Assembly (NCBI GenBank): GCA_002716045.1
Contig: PAZC01000046.1
Location: 74,297 to 138,296, forward strand
Source of the DNA: Opitutia bacterium
GTDB taxonomy: Bacteria > Verrucomicrobiota > Verrucomicrobiia > Opitutales > Seribacteraceae
Reading direction: 5' to 3'
DNA length: 64,000 nt
A model generated the notes under the pieces. It saw only the letters and a list, made by a program, of their open reading frames with translations. It did not search any database and was not told where the DNA came from. Position 1 is the first letter of the stretch; each line of letters begins with the position of its first letter. A program made the translations under genes and the position numbers. Below, piece after piece: positions 35,254 to 43,572 of this stretch.

Positions 35254-35643
35254 ATGAGCTTGGCCCATTTCACCATTGCCACGCGAGACGTGGACGGCAC
35301 CTCGAAATTTTTTATCGACCTTATGGGTTGGCCGGAAATCCCGGTGCCCGACAACGTGGAGGTTGTTGTACGTTGGCTCGATTTGGGCGCTGGTGCCCAA
35401 ATGCATGTTTTGGGGATCGATGACTTCGAGCCTTCCCCTTTCGAGAATGAGTACGGGCGTCACTTTGCGTTCTTTGTCTCCGCTGAACGCCTCGCTGACA
35501 TCAAGGAGAGATTACCCCGCGATTACGGAATCCCCATTCAACCGCCTCTGCGAGCGACTCCTTTCGAGCGTTTCTTCTTCAACGACCCCAACGGTTACCT
35601 GATAGAGGTGATCGACCGAGATAATTGGAAAGTCGAAGCCTGA
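35254..35643 (+). CDS. VOC-superfamily (glyoxalase/bleomycin-resistance fold) protein
   Basis: The 129 residues have two beta-alpha-beta-beta-beta units: LAHFTIATRDVDGTSKFFID at the N terminus, with the His of the first metal-ligand position, and GRHFAFFV, then FFFNDPNGYLIEVIDRDNW with the closing Glu. His, His and Glu at the usual places would permit metal binding. Family activities include glyoxalase, dioxygenase and drug-binding roles, and nothing here chooses one. It lies between fdhD and the molybdenum enzyme gene (53 bases), so it may belong to the same pathway. Confidence 0.8.
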   Translation: MSLAHFTIATRDVDGTSKFFIDLMGWPEIPVPDNVEVVVRWLDLGAGAQMHVLGIDDFEPSPFENEYGRHFAFFVSAERLADIKERLPRDYGIPIQPPLRATPFERFFFNDPNGYLIEVIDRDNWKVEA

Positions 35644-35696
35644 CTGCCTAGCGGTCTAGGGTTGAGTTTGATCGCTTTCGCGATTTCTTGTTGGTT

Positions 35697-37997
35697 ATGG
35701 AAATCGAGGAAACCGAGGCACCTGACCAAGCCTCCGCGGAAAATCCAGAGGAATTGGGCAATTTGCGAAGGAGCGAACCCTCTTCTTCCGCGGCGGGTCT
35801 GCCTGCAGTCACCCATTCATTGAAGCATGCGTTGCGCGAATCAAGCATTGGACGGGTAGCTGCCTCCTGGTTCTCATTAAACCAAAAAGATGGCTTCGAT
35901 TGCCCCAGCTGCGCTTGGCCTGATCCCGATGATCACCGGGCCAAGACTGAATTTTGCGAAAACGGTGCCAAGGCAGTTGCCTCTGAGGCAAGCAACAAGA
36001 AGCGTTGCGACGCCGCTTTCTTTGCAAAGTGGCCGGTGAAGGAATTGGCTGCCCAGTCGGACCATTGGCACGAGTTGCAAGGACGCCTGACCGAACCTGT
36101 TGTTCTGCGAAAGGGAGCCTCTCATTACGAACCGATATCCTGGGAGAATGCCTTTCGCATGGTGGGCCATGAGCTCAACGAGCTCGATTCTCCGGATGAA
36201 GCGATTTTCTATACCTCCGGGCGAACCGTCAACGAAGCCGCTTTCCTCTATCAACTCTTCGCTCGTCTCTATGGCACGAATAATTTGCCCGATTGCTCTA
36301 ATATGTGTCACGAGTCCAGCGGAGCTGCGCTCAAGCAAACCATTGGCATCGGAAAAGGGACAGTGTCTCTGGATGATTTCGAAAAGGCAGAAGCCATCTT
36401 CATCTTTGGCCAGAATCCGGGGACCAATCATCCGCGTATGCTCAGTTCCTTGCAGACGGCCAAGCGCAATGGGTGTCGAATCGTAGCGGTTAATCCGCTC
36501 AAGGAGGCGGGCCTCCTTGGCTTTGCTCATCCGCAGGAAGTGAAGGGATTGCTCGGTGTCTCCACTTCTCTTGCCTCCCAGTACCTGCAGGTCCGTCTCA
36601 ATGGTGACATGGCACTGCTAAAGGGGATGCAAAAGGCTATTTTGGAAGAAGAGGACAATGACCCAGGCCAAGTCCTCGATCATGCGTTTATCGATGAAAG
36701 AACCACAGGTTTCGAGGAATGGAAAGCAGCACTCGCTACACTCAGTTGGGAGCAGGTGGAGGAACAGAGCGGGCTTGCTCAAAAGGAAATTTTGAAAGCA
36801 GCCCACACCTACATTAAAGCTGATTCCGTGATTTCTTGCTGGGCCATGGGGCTTACGCAACACAAGACTGCCGTTGCTACCATCCAGGAAATTGTCAATT
36901 TGCATCTTCTGGGAGGCAACATTGGAAAGCCCGGTGCCGGATTGTGTCCTGTTCGGGGACACAGCAACGTTCAGGGTGACCGTACCATGGGCATTGCAAC
37001 CAATATGCCACCTGCTTTTTTGGACGCCTTGGGACAGGAATTCAACTTCCATCCTCCCCGTGAAACCGGATTAGACACGGTTGCCTCCATCGCAGCGATG
37101 CGCGATGGCTTGGCAAAGGTGTTTATCGCCTTGGGCGGCAATTTCCTTTCGGCCACTCCTGACGTGGATACAGTGGCTGCCGGCATTCGTCGTTGCCGCC
37201 TGAGTGTTCAAGTATCAACCAAACTAAACCGAAGTCATCTGGTGACTGCTGAGCAAGCCCTCATTTTGCCCTGCTTGGGTCGCAGCGAAGTCGATCGTGA
37301 TCAATTTGTGACGGTTGAAAATTCCATGGGCATCGTGCATGCCTCGCGTGGTAAGTTATCTCCCGTTTCAGATAGCTTGCTCAGTGAGCCTGCCATTGTC
37401 AGCGGTGTCGCAAAGGCCACCTTGGGCAACGATTCGGAAATACCCTGGGATGATTTTGCGAAGGATTATTCTCTTGTCCGCAAACGCATAGAGAAGGTTG
37501 TTCCTGGTTTCGATGATTTCGAGCGCAAAGTACTTCAGCCAGGCGGCTTCTACTTGCCTAATCCGGCCAAGCAGCGGGTCTTTGCCGACGCCGAAGGGAA
37601 AGCGCCTTTCAGTGTTCACCCATTGGAGCCCATAGATTTGACCGAGGGTCAACTACTCCTGATGACCATTCGTAGTCACGATCAGTTCAATACAACTATT
37701 TATGGCATGGATGACCGTTATCGTGGAATTCGTAACGAGCGCCGCGTTATATTCCTTAACCGCGAGGACATGAAGGAAAGGAATCTTTCGGCCGAGCAAC
37801 CGGTAAACATTACCAGCCATTGGCAAGGAGAGATGCGCCATGCCCGGCTTTTTCTTGCCATACCCTATGATATCCCTCGCAGATGCGCCGCCGCCTATTT
37901 CCCCGAAACCAATGTGTTGGTGCCTTTAGATAGCACGGCTCGGGTCAGTAAAACACCCACCTCAAAGTCCATCGTGGTGACGGTGGAAGCGGCTTGA
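35697..37997 (+). CDS. FdhF/YdeP-family molybdopterin oxidoreductase
   Basis: Cytoplasmic bis-MGD enzyme related to formate dehydrogenase alpha subunits; E. coli YdeP is linked to acid resistance. The 766-residue length and motifs fit: an N-terminal FDCPSCAWPDPD cysteine pair, YTSGRTVNEAAFLYQLFAR, CHESSGAALKQTIG, FIFGQNPGTNHPRML, GKPGAGLCPVRGHSNVQGDR, and the C-terminal molybdopterin-dinucleotide domain (MTIRSHDQFNTTIYG). No full N-terminal 4Fe-4S CxxC motif set is present. ATG 35697 is preferred over the TTG three codons before. The upstream fdhD supports a sulfurated cofactor; the physiological substrate is unknown. Confidence 0.9.
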   Translation: MEIEETEAPDQASAENPEELGNLRRSEPSSSAAGLPAVTHSLKHALRESSIGRVAASWFSLNQKDGFDCPSCAWPDPDDHRAKTEFCENGAKAVASEASNKKRCDAAFFAKWPVKELAAQSDHWHELQGRLTEPVVLRKGASHYEPISWENAFRMVGHELNELDSPDEAIFYTSGRTVNEAAFLYQLFARLYGTNNLPDCSNMCHESSGAALKQTIGIGKGTVSLDDFEKAEAIFIFGQNPGTNHPRMLSSLQTAKRNGCRIVAVNPLKEAGLLGFAHPQEVKGLLGVSTSLASQYLQVRLNGDMALLKGMQKAILEEEDNDPGQVLDHAFIDERTTGFEEWKAALATLSWEQVEEQSGLAQKEILKAAHTYIKADSVISCWAMGLTQHKTAVATIQEIVNLHLLGGNIGKPGAGLCPVRGHSNVQGDRTMGIATNMPPAFLDALGQEFNFHPPRETGLDTVASIAAMRDGLAKVFIALGGNFLSATPDVDTVAAGIRRCRLSVQVSTKLNRSHLVTAEQALILPCLGRSEVDRDQFVTVENSMGIVHASRGKLSPVSDSLLSEPAIVSGVAKATLGNDSEIPWDDFAKDYSLVRKRIEKVVPGFDDFERKVLQPGGFYLPNPAKQRVFADAEGKAPFSVHPLEPIDLTEGQLLLMTIRSHDQFNTTIYGMDDRYRGIRNERRVIFLNREDMKERNLSAEQPVNITSHWQGEMRHARLFLAIPYDIPRRCAAAYFPETNVLVPLDSTARVSKTPTSKSIVVTVEAA

Positions 37998-38019
37998 AAT
38001 TCAAAAGGAATTGATCGGC

Positions 38020-39063
38020 GTGGGGAAAACAGACTCAATACTGCTTTGGTTGCGATGCATCTGCATCGGCGTTGCGATCATTATGGTGGTTGGTGGAATC
38101 ACGCGTTTGACCGATTCGGGTTTGTCGATGGTGGATTGGCGACCAGTTATGGGCATTTTGCCTCCTCTAACCGATGCCGATTGGGAAGAAGTTTTCGCCA
38201 GTTACCAGCAGATTCCTCAAGGCAAGTACACAGGCGTTGCCACGACTATGGAGGAGTTCAAGAGTATCTTCTTCTGGGAGTATTTGCACCGTATTCTAGG
38301 CCGTGTGGTTGGCTTGATATGCTTGCTTCCCTACCTTTGGTTGCTGTGGAAGAATAAATTAAGCAAGGCATTGAAGATCAAGGGACTATGCTTGGTTTTA
38401 CTGGTTGTTCTGCAAGGCCTGATTGGTTGGTACATGGTAAAGAGTGGCGTGGACCCGGGGACTACCTTGGTCAAGGTGAGTCACTATCGTTTGGCCCTTC
38501 ACCTTGGGTTGGCGTTCGCTTTGTTTGGTTTGGCCTGGTGGATGATCCTCGACCTGCGCCACGGAAAGGAGCGTGGCGGTGGCCTTCGCAAACTGCGCTT
38601 CTGGGCCATGATTTTGTTAGGCGTGTTTTGCCTGCAGGTGATCTACGGAGCCTTCGTCTCCGGGTTGAAGGCAGGCTACGTCTTTAACACTTTCCCCCGA
38701 ATGGGCGTTGAATGGGTTCCCGCATTTCTCTTTCAGCAGGAACCATTTTGGAGGAATCTCGTCGAGGATCCGCTTACCATGCAGTTCATTCATCGCTGGA
38801 TAGGCACTTGCCTCACCATAGCCACGGTTGGGTTGGGGGCGTTTGCCCTTCGCTCCGGTCTTCTTGATGCAACCCAGCATCGCAATGCAATCTGCTTGTT
38901 GGTCTTGGTGTTGTTTCAGTTTGCCCTTGGTGTATCGACTCTTCTTTTTCTGTCCGAAGTAAGGATTGTCTTACCCGCCATTCACCAACTGGTCGCCTTG
39001 TTTCTCTTCTCGGCTTTTCTTTCGTTCATTCATTCCTTGGGGAAATCGACCCTCGAGCAGTGA
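38020..39063 (+). CDS. ctaA: Heme A synthase (CtaA/Cox15)
   Basis: Oxidises the C8 methyl of heme O to a formyl group for aa3-type cytochrome oxidases. The 347 residues span about eight membrane segments with conserved features GGITRLTDSGLSMVDWRPVM, EYLHRILGRVVG (His ligand), SHYRLALHLGLAF, FIHRWIGTCL and PAIHQLVALFLF. The Cox15-like DSGLSMVDW motif is clear. GTG 38020 is chosen because AAGGAA (38005-38010) lies 9 bases upstream; the in-frame TTG 38011 would touch that site. No cytochrome oxidase or ctaB gene is in the window. Confidence 0.92.
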   Translation: MGKTDSILLWLRCICIGVAIIMVVGGITRLTDSGLSMVDWRPVMGILPPLTDADWEEVFASYQQIPQGKYTGVATTMEEFKSIFFWEYLHRILGRVVGLICLLPYLWLLWKNKLSKALKIKGLCLVLLVVLQGLIGWYMVKSGVDPGTTLVKVSHYRLALHLGLAFALFGLAWWMILDLRHGKERGGGLRKLRFWAMILLGVFCLQVIYGAFVSGLKAGYVFNTFPRMGVEWVPAFLFQQEPFWRNLVEDPLTMQFIHRWIGTCLTIATVGLGAFALRSGLLDATQHRNAICLLVLVLFQFALGVSTLLFLSEVRIVLPAIHQLVALFLFSAFLSFIHSLGKSTLEQ

Positions 39064-39158
39064 TTGGAATGCAAATTATTGCAATGTTGCATCTTTCCGA
39101 CTTGGATTTTCCGCTAGAATTCTTTTGATGACCGCTTTCCCTTATCAAGGAACATATA

Positions 39159-39659
39159 TTGGGTTATCGAATCGCCATATTCCTTCTGCTATTCGCGACT
39201 TGGGCGGTATTCTCGGCCAAGTTTGATGCTTTTCACTTGGGCTTGGGTGCTTTGTCGTCTCTGATCGTCACTTGGTTGTCGCAAGACTTGCTCTTTCGGG
39301 ACCGGGATAAGGGATTGTCTGCTCGTTTGTCAGAGGCGATGCGTTTCATCGGTTACGCTTTCTGGTTGTTGTGGGAAATCGTCCTGTCCAACGTACATGT
39401 TTTTAAATTGGCCATGACGAAGCAGGGAGAAGAAGAAATGTCCCCGCGGGTAGTGAAGCTCAAGACCAAGCTGAAGTCTGATTTCGCCAAGTTTGTCTAT
39501 GCCAATTCCATTACCCTGACACCAGGCACGATCACCATACAGATCAATGGAAACGAATATTTGGTTCATGCCATCAGCGAGATGGTGGAGAAGGATTTGA
39601 AGTCAGGTGAAGTGGAACGCCGCGTGGCCGCGGTGTTCGAACCGGAGGCGATCTCGTGA
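39159..39659 (+). CDS. mrpE: Mrp/Mnh antiporter subunit E
   Basis: Membrane subunit of the multi-protein monovalent cation/proton antiporter, equivalent to MbhA. The 166 residues have an N-terminal hydrophobic pair (IFLLLFATWAVFS; ALSSLIVTWLS), a segment FIGYAFWLLWEIVLSN and the family signature YANSITLTPGTITIQINGNEYLVHA. TTG 39159 is the start, supported by AAGGA (39147-39151) 7 bases upstream; the nearby ATG 39128 is in another frame. It is the first gene of a ten-gene operon, after a 95-base gap. Confidence 0.92.
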   Translation: MGYRIAIFLLLFATWAVFSAKFDAFHLGLGALSSLIVTWLSQDLLFRDRDKGLSARLSEAMRFIGYAFWLLWEIVLSNVHVFKLAMTKQGEEEMSPRVVKLKTKLKSDFAKFVYANSITLTPGTITIQINGNEYLVHAISEMVEKDLKSGEVERRVAAVFEPEAIS

Positions 39660-39979
39660 CGATCGAAATCTTCGCCTTGGCTGTCGGCGTTGGCTTGTTC
39701 GTCTTGATGTTGCCTGCCTTGTATCGCGTGGCGGTGGGCCCTACCAGTTACGATCGTTTGGTAGCAGTCAATGTCATAGGCACCAAGACGGCTGTATTGT
39801 TGGTGGTCATAGGCACCTTGTTCGATCGACTGGACATGTTCGTCGACTTTGCCCTCGCCTATGCCTTGCTCAATTTCGTGGGTTCCCTTGCGGTGGCCCG
39901 TTACTTGAATCGCACTCGACCACAGGCTGCAAAAAGGCCTCGGCGGCGGGGACCACGAAAGAAAGCAGCCAAGGCATGA
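39656..39979 (+). CDS. mrpF: Mrp/Mnh antiporter subunit F
   Basis: Small three-helix membrane subunit (MbhB equivalent), 107 residues. The signature GPTSYDRLVAVNVIGTKT, followed by DMFVDFALAYALLNFVGSLA, is diagnostic. The last ~20 residues are a basic tail (RPQAAKRPRRRGPRKKAAKA), longer than usual, probably on the cytoplasmic side. The start is GTG 39656, overlapping the mrpE stop, and its stop overlaps the mrpG start, so the three are translationally coupled. Confidence 0.92.
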   Translation: MTIEIFALAVGVGLFVLMLPALYRVAVGPTSYDRLVAVNVIGTKTAVLLVVIGTLFDRLDMFVDFALAYALLNFVGSLAVARYLNRTRPQAAKRPRRRGPRKKAAKA

Positions 39980-40386
39980 TGGATTTTCTTTTCTTGGCTG
40001 AATCCTCTGGCGCCCTTACACAAGCGGAGCTTTCTCCCCTAGACCTTTGTGGGATGATCTTGGCGTGCGTCGGGCTCCTCTTTTTTCTTGGTGCGGCGGT
40101 GGGACTTTATCGTTTCCCAGATTTTTATACCCGCATGCATGCAGCCGGTAAAGGTGACACCTTGTCCAGTCTCCTGATCCTCGTGGGGTTCGCCCTCATC
40201 ACATTCGATGATTTTTCTGTGGTGGGTTACCTTCTTGTAGTCAAGGTGGTAGCCATCGCGCTATTCATAATGCTGACTAGCCCGACTAGCACACATGCCC
40301 TCATGCGCGCCGGATTCGAGGATGGCGTCGAGCCCGTGACCAAGGGCAAAAAACCAAAGAAAAAGGGAGGCGGGAAAAAGAAATGA
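39976..40386 (+). CDS. mrpG: Mrp/Mnh antiporter subunit G
   Basis: Three-helix membrane subunit (MbhC equivalent) of 136 residues. The signature is GLYRFPDFYTRMHAAGKGDTL and the following helix SSLLILVGFALITF. It begins with two Met codons at 39976, overlapping the mrpF stop in ATGA; the frame is open much farther upstream, but that is a shadow of mrpE/mrpF. A Lys-rich tail (KGKKPKKKGGGKKK) ends the protein, resembling the basic tails of MrpF and MrpC here. Confidence 0.92.
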   Translation: MMDFLFLAESSGALTQAELSPLDLCGMILACVGLLFFLGAAVGLYRFPDFYTRMHAAGKGDTLSSLLILVGFALITFDDFSVVGYLLVVKVVAIALFIMLTSPTSTHALMRAGFEDGVEPVTKGKKPKKKGGGKKK

Positions 40387-40634
40387 CCGGGCTTGAGATA
40401 TTTAATGTGTTCATCCTCGTTTTCCTTGTCGTGGCGGCGTTGATTTCCTTGCGTGTTAAGGATCTTCTGTCCGCTTCCATGGTTTTTGGCATTTACAGCT
40501 TTTTGATCTGTTTGTTGTGGGCCGAAATGGGGGCCGTCGACGTGGCTTTCACCGAGGCGGCCGTTGGGGCCGGCGTTAGCGCCGTCTTTCTCGTAGCAAC
40601 GGTCTTTAACGTCAAAAGGAGGTCATCCGACTGA
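40383..40634 (+). CDS. MbhD-like/DUF4040 antiporter subunit
   Basis: An 83-residue protein with about three membrane helices, equivalent to the small domain that in classical MrpA lies between the large antiporter part and the MrpB-like end, and to MbhD of membrane-bound hydrogenase. The signature is LLSASMVFGIYSFLICLLWAEM followed by AVDVAFTEAAVGAGVSAVFL. Its presence as a separate gene, with no full-length MrpA, is the archaeal Mbh-like arrangement. The start ATG 40383 overlaps mrpG, and its stop shares a base with the next start (TGATG). Confidence 0.85.
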   Translation: MTGLEIFNVFILVFLVVAALISLRVKDLLSASMVFGIYSFLICLLWAEMGAVDVAFTEAAVGAGVSAVFLVATVFNVKRRSSD

Positions 40635-41392
40635 TGTCGAGGATTGCTGCAGTGGTGACTGTGCTGACGGGGATTCTTCTCCTGTACGCAGCGACTGATT
40701 TCCCGAAGTGGGGTGACCCTCTTTCTCCGGCAAGCGATTCAAACGTCTCCAAGCATTTCGTGGCCGAAACGGGCGTCGATACGGAGGTTCCCAACATGGT
40801 CACCGCTGTGTTGGCGGATTATCGGGGTTTCGACACGATGTTCGAAACGGTGGTGGTCTTCATCGCCGGCATTGCAATTATCGGCATCCTTAAGATAACT
40901 GGAGAGGCTGCTGGCAATTCGCCTCGCAAAAGGGTAGATGAAGTGGCAGCCGAACCCGACCTCATCGTGACCAACACGGTGCGCTTGTTGGTCCCGGTCA
41001 TCCAATTGTTTGCCTTTTACGTCTTGGCTCATGGTCACGTTAGTCCTGGCGGAGGGTTCCAAGGTGGCGTAATTATGGGAGCAAGCTTCATCTTGGTGGC
41101 ATTGGCCTGGGACTTGCCCAAGGCAATGGATCGATTATCCGTCGACCGTGCCATGACCTTGGCCGGAGTGGGCATTTTGATCTATGCGGGCATTGGCTTG
41201 CTGTCGATGTTTCTTGGCGGTGAATTCCTTGATTACGCCGAATTGGCCAGCATTTTGCCGGTTTCCCGTGAAATGGCGCGGTACCACGCCATGTTGGGTA
41301 TCGAGATCGGGGTAGCTTTCACTGTGACCACCGTGATGTTTGCAATCTACGCTAACCTTTCCACCAGGGGGTGCCTCGAGAAAGGTCTCTAG
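40634..41392 (+). CDS. mrpB: MbhE-MrpB fusion antiporter subunit
   Basis: The 252 residues unite two pieces: an MbhE-like part (FVAETGVDTEVPNMVTAVLA, DYRGFDTMFETVVVFIAGIA; ~40-90) and a MnhB/MbhF domain (VRLLVPVIQLFAFYVLAHGH, SPGGGFQGGVIMGASFIL; ~115-250), with about seven membrane helices in total. In Bacillus Mrp the first piece is the MrpA C-terminal end. The SPGGGFQGG motif is the most reliable family marker. It overlaps the DUF4040 gene by one base, and mrpC follows after 21 bases. Confidence 0.9.
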   Translation: MSRIAAVVTVLTGILLLYAATDFPKWGDPLSPASDSNVSKHFVAETGVDTEVPNMVTAVLADYRGFDTMFETVVVFIAGIAIIGILKITGEAAGNSPRKRVDEVAAEPDLIVTNTVRLLVPVIQLFAFYVLAHGHVSPGGGFQGGVIMGASFILVALAWDLPKAMDRLSVDRAMTLAGVGILIYAGIGLLSMFLGGEFLDYAELASILPVSREMARYHAMLGIEIGVAFTVTTVMFAIYANLSTRGCLEKGL

Positions 41393-41413
41393 GGATCAGG
41401 CGAAATTAATCTT

Positions 41414-42007
41414 ATGTTTGGAGAAGACGGCTTGTTGCGCGAACTGTTGGTCGAGCGGTTCAATTATTGCATTTACGTTGTTCTTTTGCTCATCGGACTT
41501 TACGCGATGATCGCCAAGAAAAACCTGATCAAGAAGCTAATCGGCATGTCTATTTTTCAGACTGCCATTATCTTGTTCTATGTTTCGGTGGGCGTGAAGG
41601 ACGGAGCCACTATACCGATTTACAAAGCGGAGCACGATCCCCATGGCCATCATGCTGTTGTGGATGCGCATCATCAGCAAACTGAGCAAAATGCGACCTC
41701 GGCGGAGGATGCAAATGCCACGCTAGACCCGTCCGCGGACACCGACCAGAAAGAGCATCACCATGGACCAGTGGCGCTGACGGACGAGCAAACGCGGCAA
41801 TATGCCAATCCTTTGCCACATGTTCTCATGCTGACCGCCATCGTAGTTGGGGTAGCCACCTTGGGAGTTGCCCTTGCCCTTGTTCAACGCATTTACCGAG
41901 CCTATGGCACCATCGAGGAAGACGAGGTCATGCAATGCCTCCTTGCAGAAGGCGACGAAGCCAAGGCATCAAGTAAAAAGGCCAAGCCAAGAAAGGCCAA
42001 GTCATAG
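41414..42007 (+). CDS. mrpC: Antiporter subunit C (NuoK-like) with His-rich insertion
   Basis: NuoK/MrpC/MbhG-type three-helix subunit: helix 1 NYCIYVVLLLIGLYAMI, helix 2 KKLIGMSIFQTAIILFYVSV, helix 3 HVLMLTAIVVGVATLGVALAL. Between helices 2 and 3, residues ~72-118 form a polar insertion rich in histidine (His74, 77, 79, 80, 86, 87, 115-117) and acidic residues, where family members usually have a short loop with an IP-DP/LPHALVLTAIV-type motif. A Lys-rich tail raises the length to 197 residues (about 110-120 is usual). The insertion could bind zinc, nickel or protons; this is inference. Confidence 0.9.
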   Translation: MFGEDGLLRELLVERFNYCIYVVLLLIGLYAMIAKKNLIKKLIGMSIFQTAIILFYVSVGVKDGATIPIYKAEHDPHGHHAVVDAHHQQTEQNATSAEDANATLDPSADTDQKEHHHGPVALTDEQTRQYANPLPHVLMLTAIVVGVATLGVALALVQRIYRAYGTIEEDEVMQCLLAEGDEAKASSKKAKPRKAKS

Positions 42008-42011
42008 CCCG

Positions 42012-43571
42012 ATGAGCGAGAACTCCATCGCCTTCATTTTCGCTTGCCCCTTGTTCGGGGCTGTCATCTGTACCTTTTTGGGGCGAAGCAAGAGGCATCT
42101 TTGTCATCCTGTCGCGGTGGCTTCTTTGGCTGGTGCCTTGTGGGGCGGCATAGAGACTTTGTTTCGTGCCGTAGCAAGCGAGACCAACGAAGTATCCTAT
42201 TTGTTGGGAGGTTGGACTCTCGATGCTTTTCCACGGGGCGTTGGAATCGAATTCCGGGCTGATTTGCTTGGCACCCTCATTATGTTAGTGGTGGTGGGTG
42301 TTGCCTTCTTGGTAGCCCTCTATTCGAAATTGCCCGTTTCCGAGGAAACACCGGAAAAGGAAGGTCCATTTTTTACCCTCTTCCTGTTGCAGGTAACCGG
42401 TCTTTCAGGAATCTGTCTAACCGGTGATGCATTCAATCTTTACGTATTGATCGAGGTGACTGCTCTCACTGGCTACGGACTCATTGCAATGGGTTCTGCG
42501 AGAGCCGCCACGGCCACCTTCAATTACGTCATTCTTGGAACTATCGGGGCTTCTTTCTATCTGCTTGGGGTCGGTTATGTCTACATCAAGACAGGCACTC
42601 TCAACATGGTTGGCATTCAGGAGGTGATTGAGGCCCGGAATTTGGCTGATTCCGCTACCATGCAAGTAGCTTTCGTGTTCATCGGTTTGGGTATCCTGAT
42701 CAAGATGGCCTTCTTTCCCTTTCACGCTTGGTTGCCCAACGCATATGCCTATGCCCCCACTGCGACTTCCTGTCTTTTGGCACCTCTTGTCACCAAGGTC
42801 ATGATTTACGCCATGATTCGCATGACATTGACCGTGTTCGGGGTCGAGTTTTCCTTCGACAATACTGTTTGGACGCAACTTTTGCCATGGCTTGTCGTGA
42901 TCGCCATCGTCTGCGCCGCGACTATGGCTTTGGCCCAGCGAGACCTGAAGAAGATGCTTACTTACCTCATCGTGGCGGAGGTCGGCTACATGGTGGGCGG
43001 TGTCTGGTTGCATAATTACTATGGCTTGATCGGCTCCATCTTCCATGTCATCAGCGATGCCTGCATGACCCTCTGCCTGTTCCTTGGAGCCGGCATTATA
43101 CTTCGAAAGGTCGGAACCACCCATTTCGATGGAATGAAAGGACTTTTCCGACGCATGCCACTCACCATGACGGGTTTCTTCGTGGGTGGTTTCTCGATCA
43201 TCGGTTTGCCTCCGACCTGCGGGTTCTTCAGCAAATGGTACCTGATCACCGGAGGCATGATGGCGAACCGCTGGGAATATATGGTGGCTCTCATGTTCTC
43301 CACCATGGTGATGGTGGTGCTTTTCTTTCGTCTCATTGAGCGAATTCATTTGGCTGTGACTGAGAGCGGCGAGGAATTTGGCCATGGCCACGGTGACCTC
43401 GACTTACCTGAAAACGAAACCTGTTTTGACGAAGCCCCGCTCTCCATGCTCGTTCCACTTTTGCTTTCTGCAGCAGTGGTCATCGTGGTGGGCGTTTACA
43501 ACCAGGATGTCGTGAACCTCATAGAGGACTTCCTCGAGCCCTTCAATTTGCCAAAGGGAACTGATCACTGA
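42012..43571 (+). CDS. mrpD: Antiporter subunit D (NuoN/MrpD-like)
   Basis: Proton/cation-translocating subunit with about 14 membrane helices. ATG 42012, 4 bases after mrpC, gives 519 residues; the frame is open upstream inside mrpC. Seen: the conserved Glu helix NLYVLIEVTALTGYGLIAMG, the Lys helix FIGLGILIKMAFFPFHAWLP, the PTATSCLLAPLVTKV segment with a second Lys, and GGFSIIGLPPTCGFFSKWYL. A short His/Gly segment (EFGHGHGDLDLPENE) lies in a late loop. MSENSIAF marks the N terminus. Confidence 0.92.
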   Translation: MSENSIAFIFACPLFGAVICTFLGRSKRHLCHPVAVASLAGALWGGIETLFRAVASETNEVSYLLGGWTLDAFPRGVGIEFRADLLGTLIMLVVVGVAFLVALYSKLPVSEETPEKEGPFFTLFLLQVTGLSGICLTGDAFNLYVLIEVTALTGYGLIAMGSARAATATFNYVILGTIGASFYLLGVGYVYIKTGTLNMVGIQEVIEARNLADSATMQVAFVFIGLGILIKMAFFPFHAWLPNAYAYAPTATSCLLAPLVTKVMIYAMIRMTLTVFGVEFSFDNTVWTQLLPWLVVIAIVCAATMALAQRDLKKMLTYLIVAEVGYMVGGVWLHNYYGLIGSIFHVISDACMTLCLFLGAGIILRKVGTTHFDGMKGLFRRMPLTMTGFFVGGFSIIGLPPTCGFFSKWYLITGGMMANRWEYMVALMFSTMVMVVLFFRLIERIHLAVTESGEEFGHGHGDLDLPENETCFDEAPLSMLVPLLLSAAVVIVVGVYNQDVVNLIEDFLEPFNLPKGTDH

Positions 43572-43572
43572 C

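Noticed and set aside
39087-39120. Promoter TTGCAT...TAGAAT before mrpE
   Set aside because: The spacer is 20 to 22 bases depending on the -10 chosen, too long for a confident call, although TAGAAT alone is a good -10.
42417-43391. Long open frame on the minus strand opposite mrpD
   Set aside because: Its product is rich in His, Asp and Gln with no family features; the plus-strand frame encodes a clear membrane subunit, and the antisense frame follows from its codon pattern.
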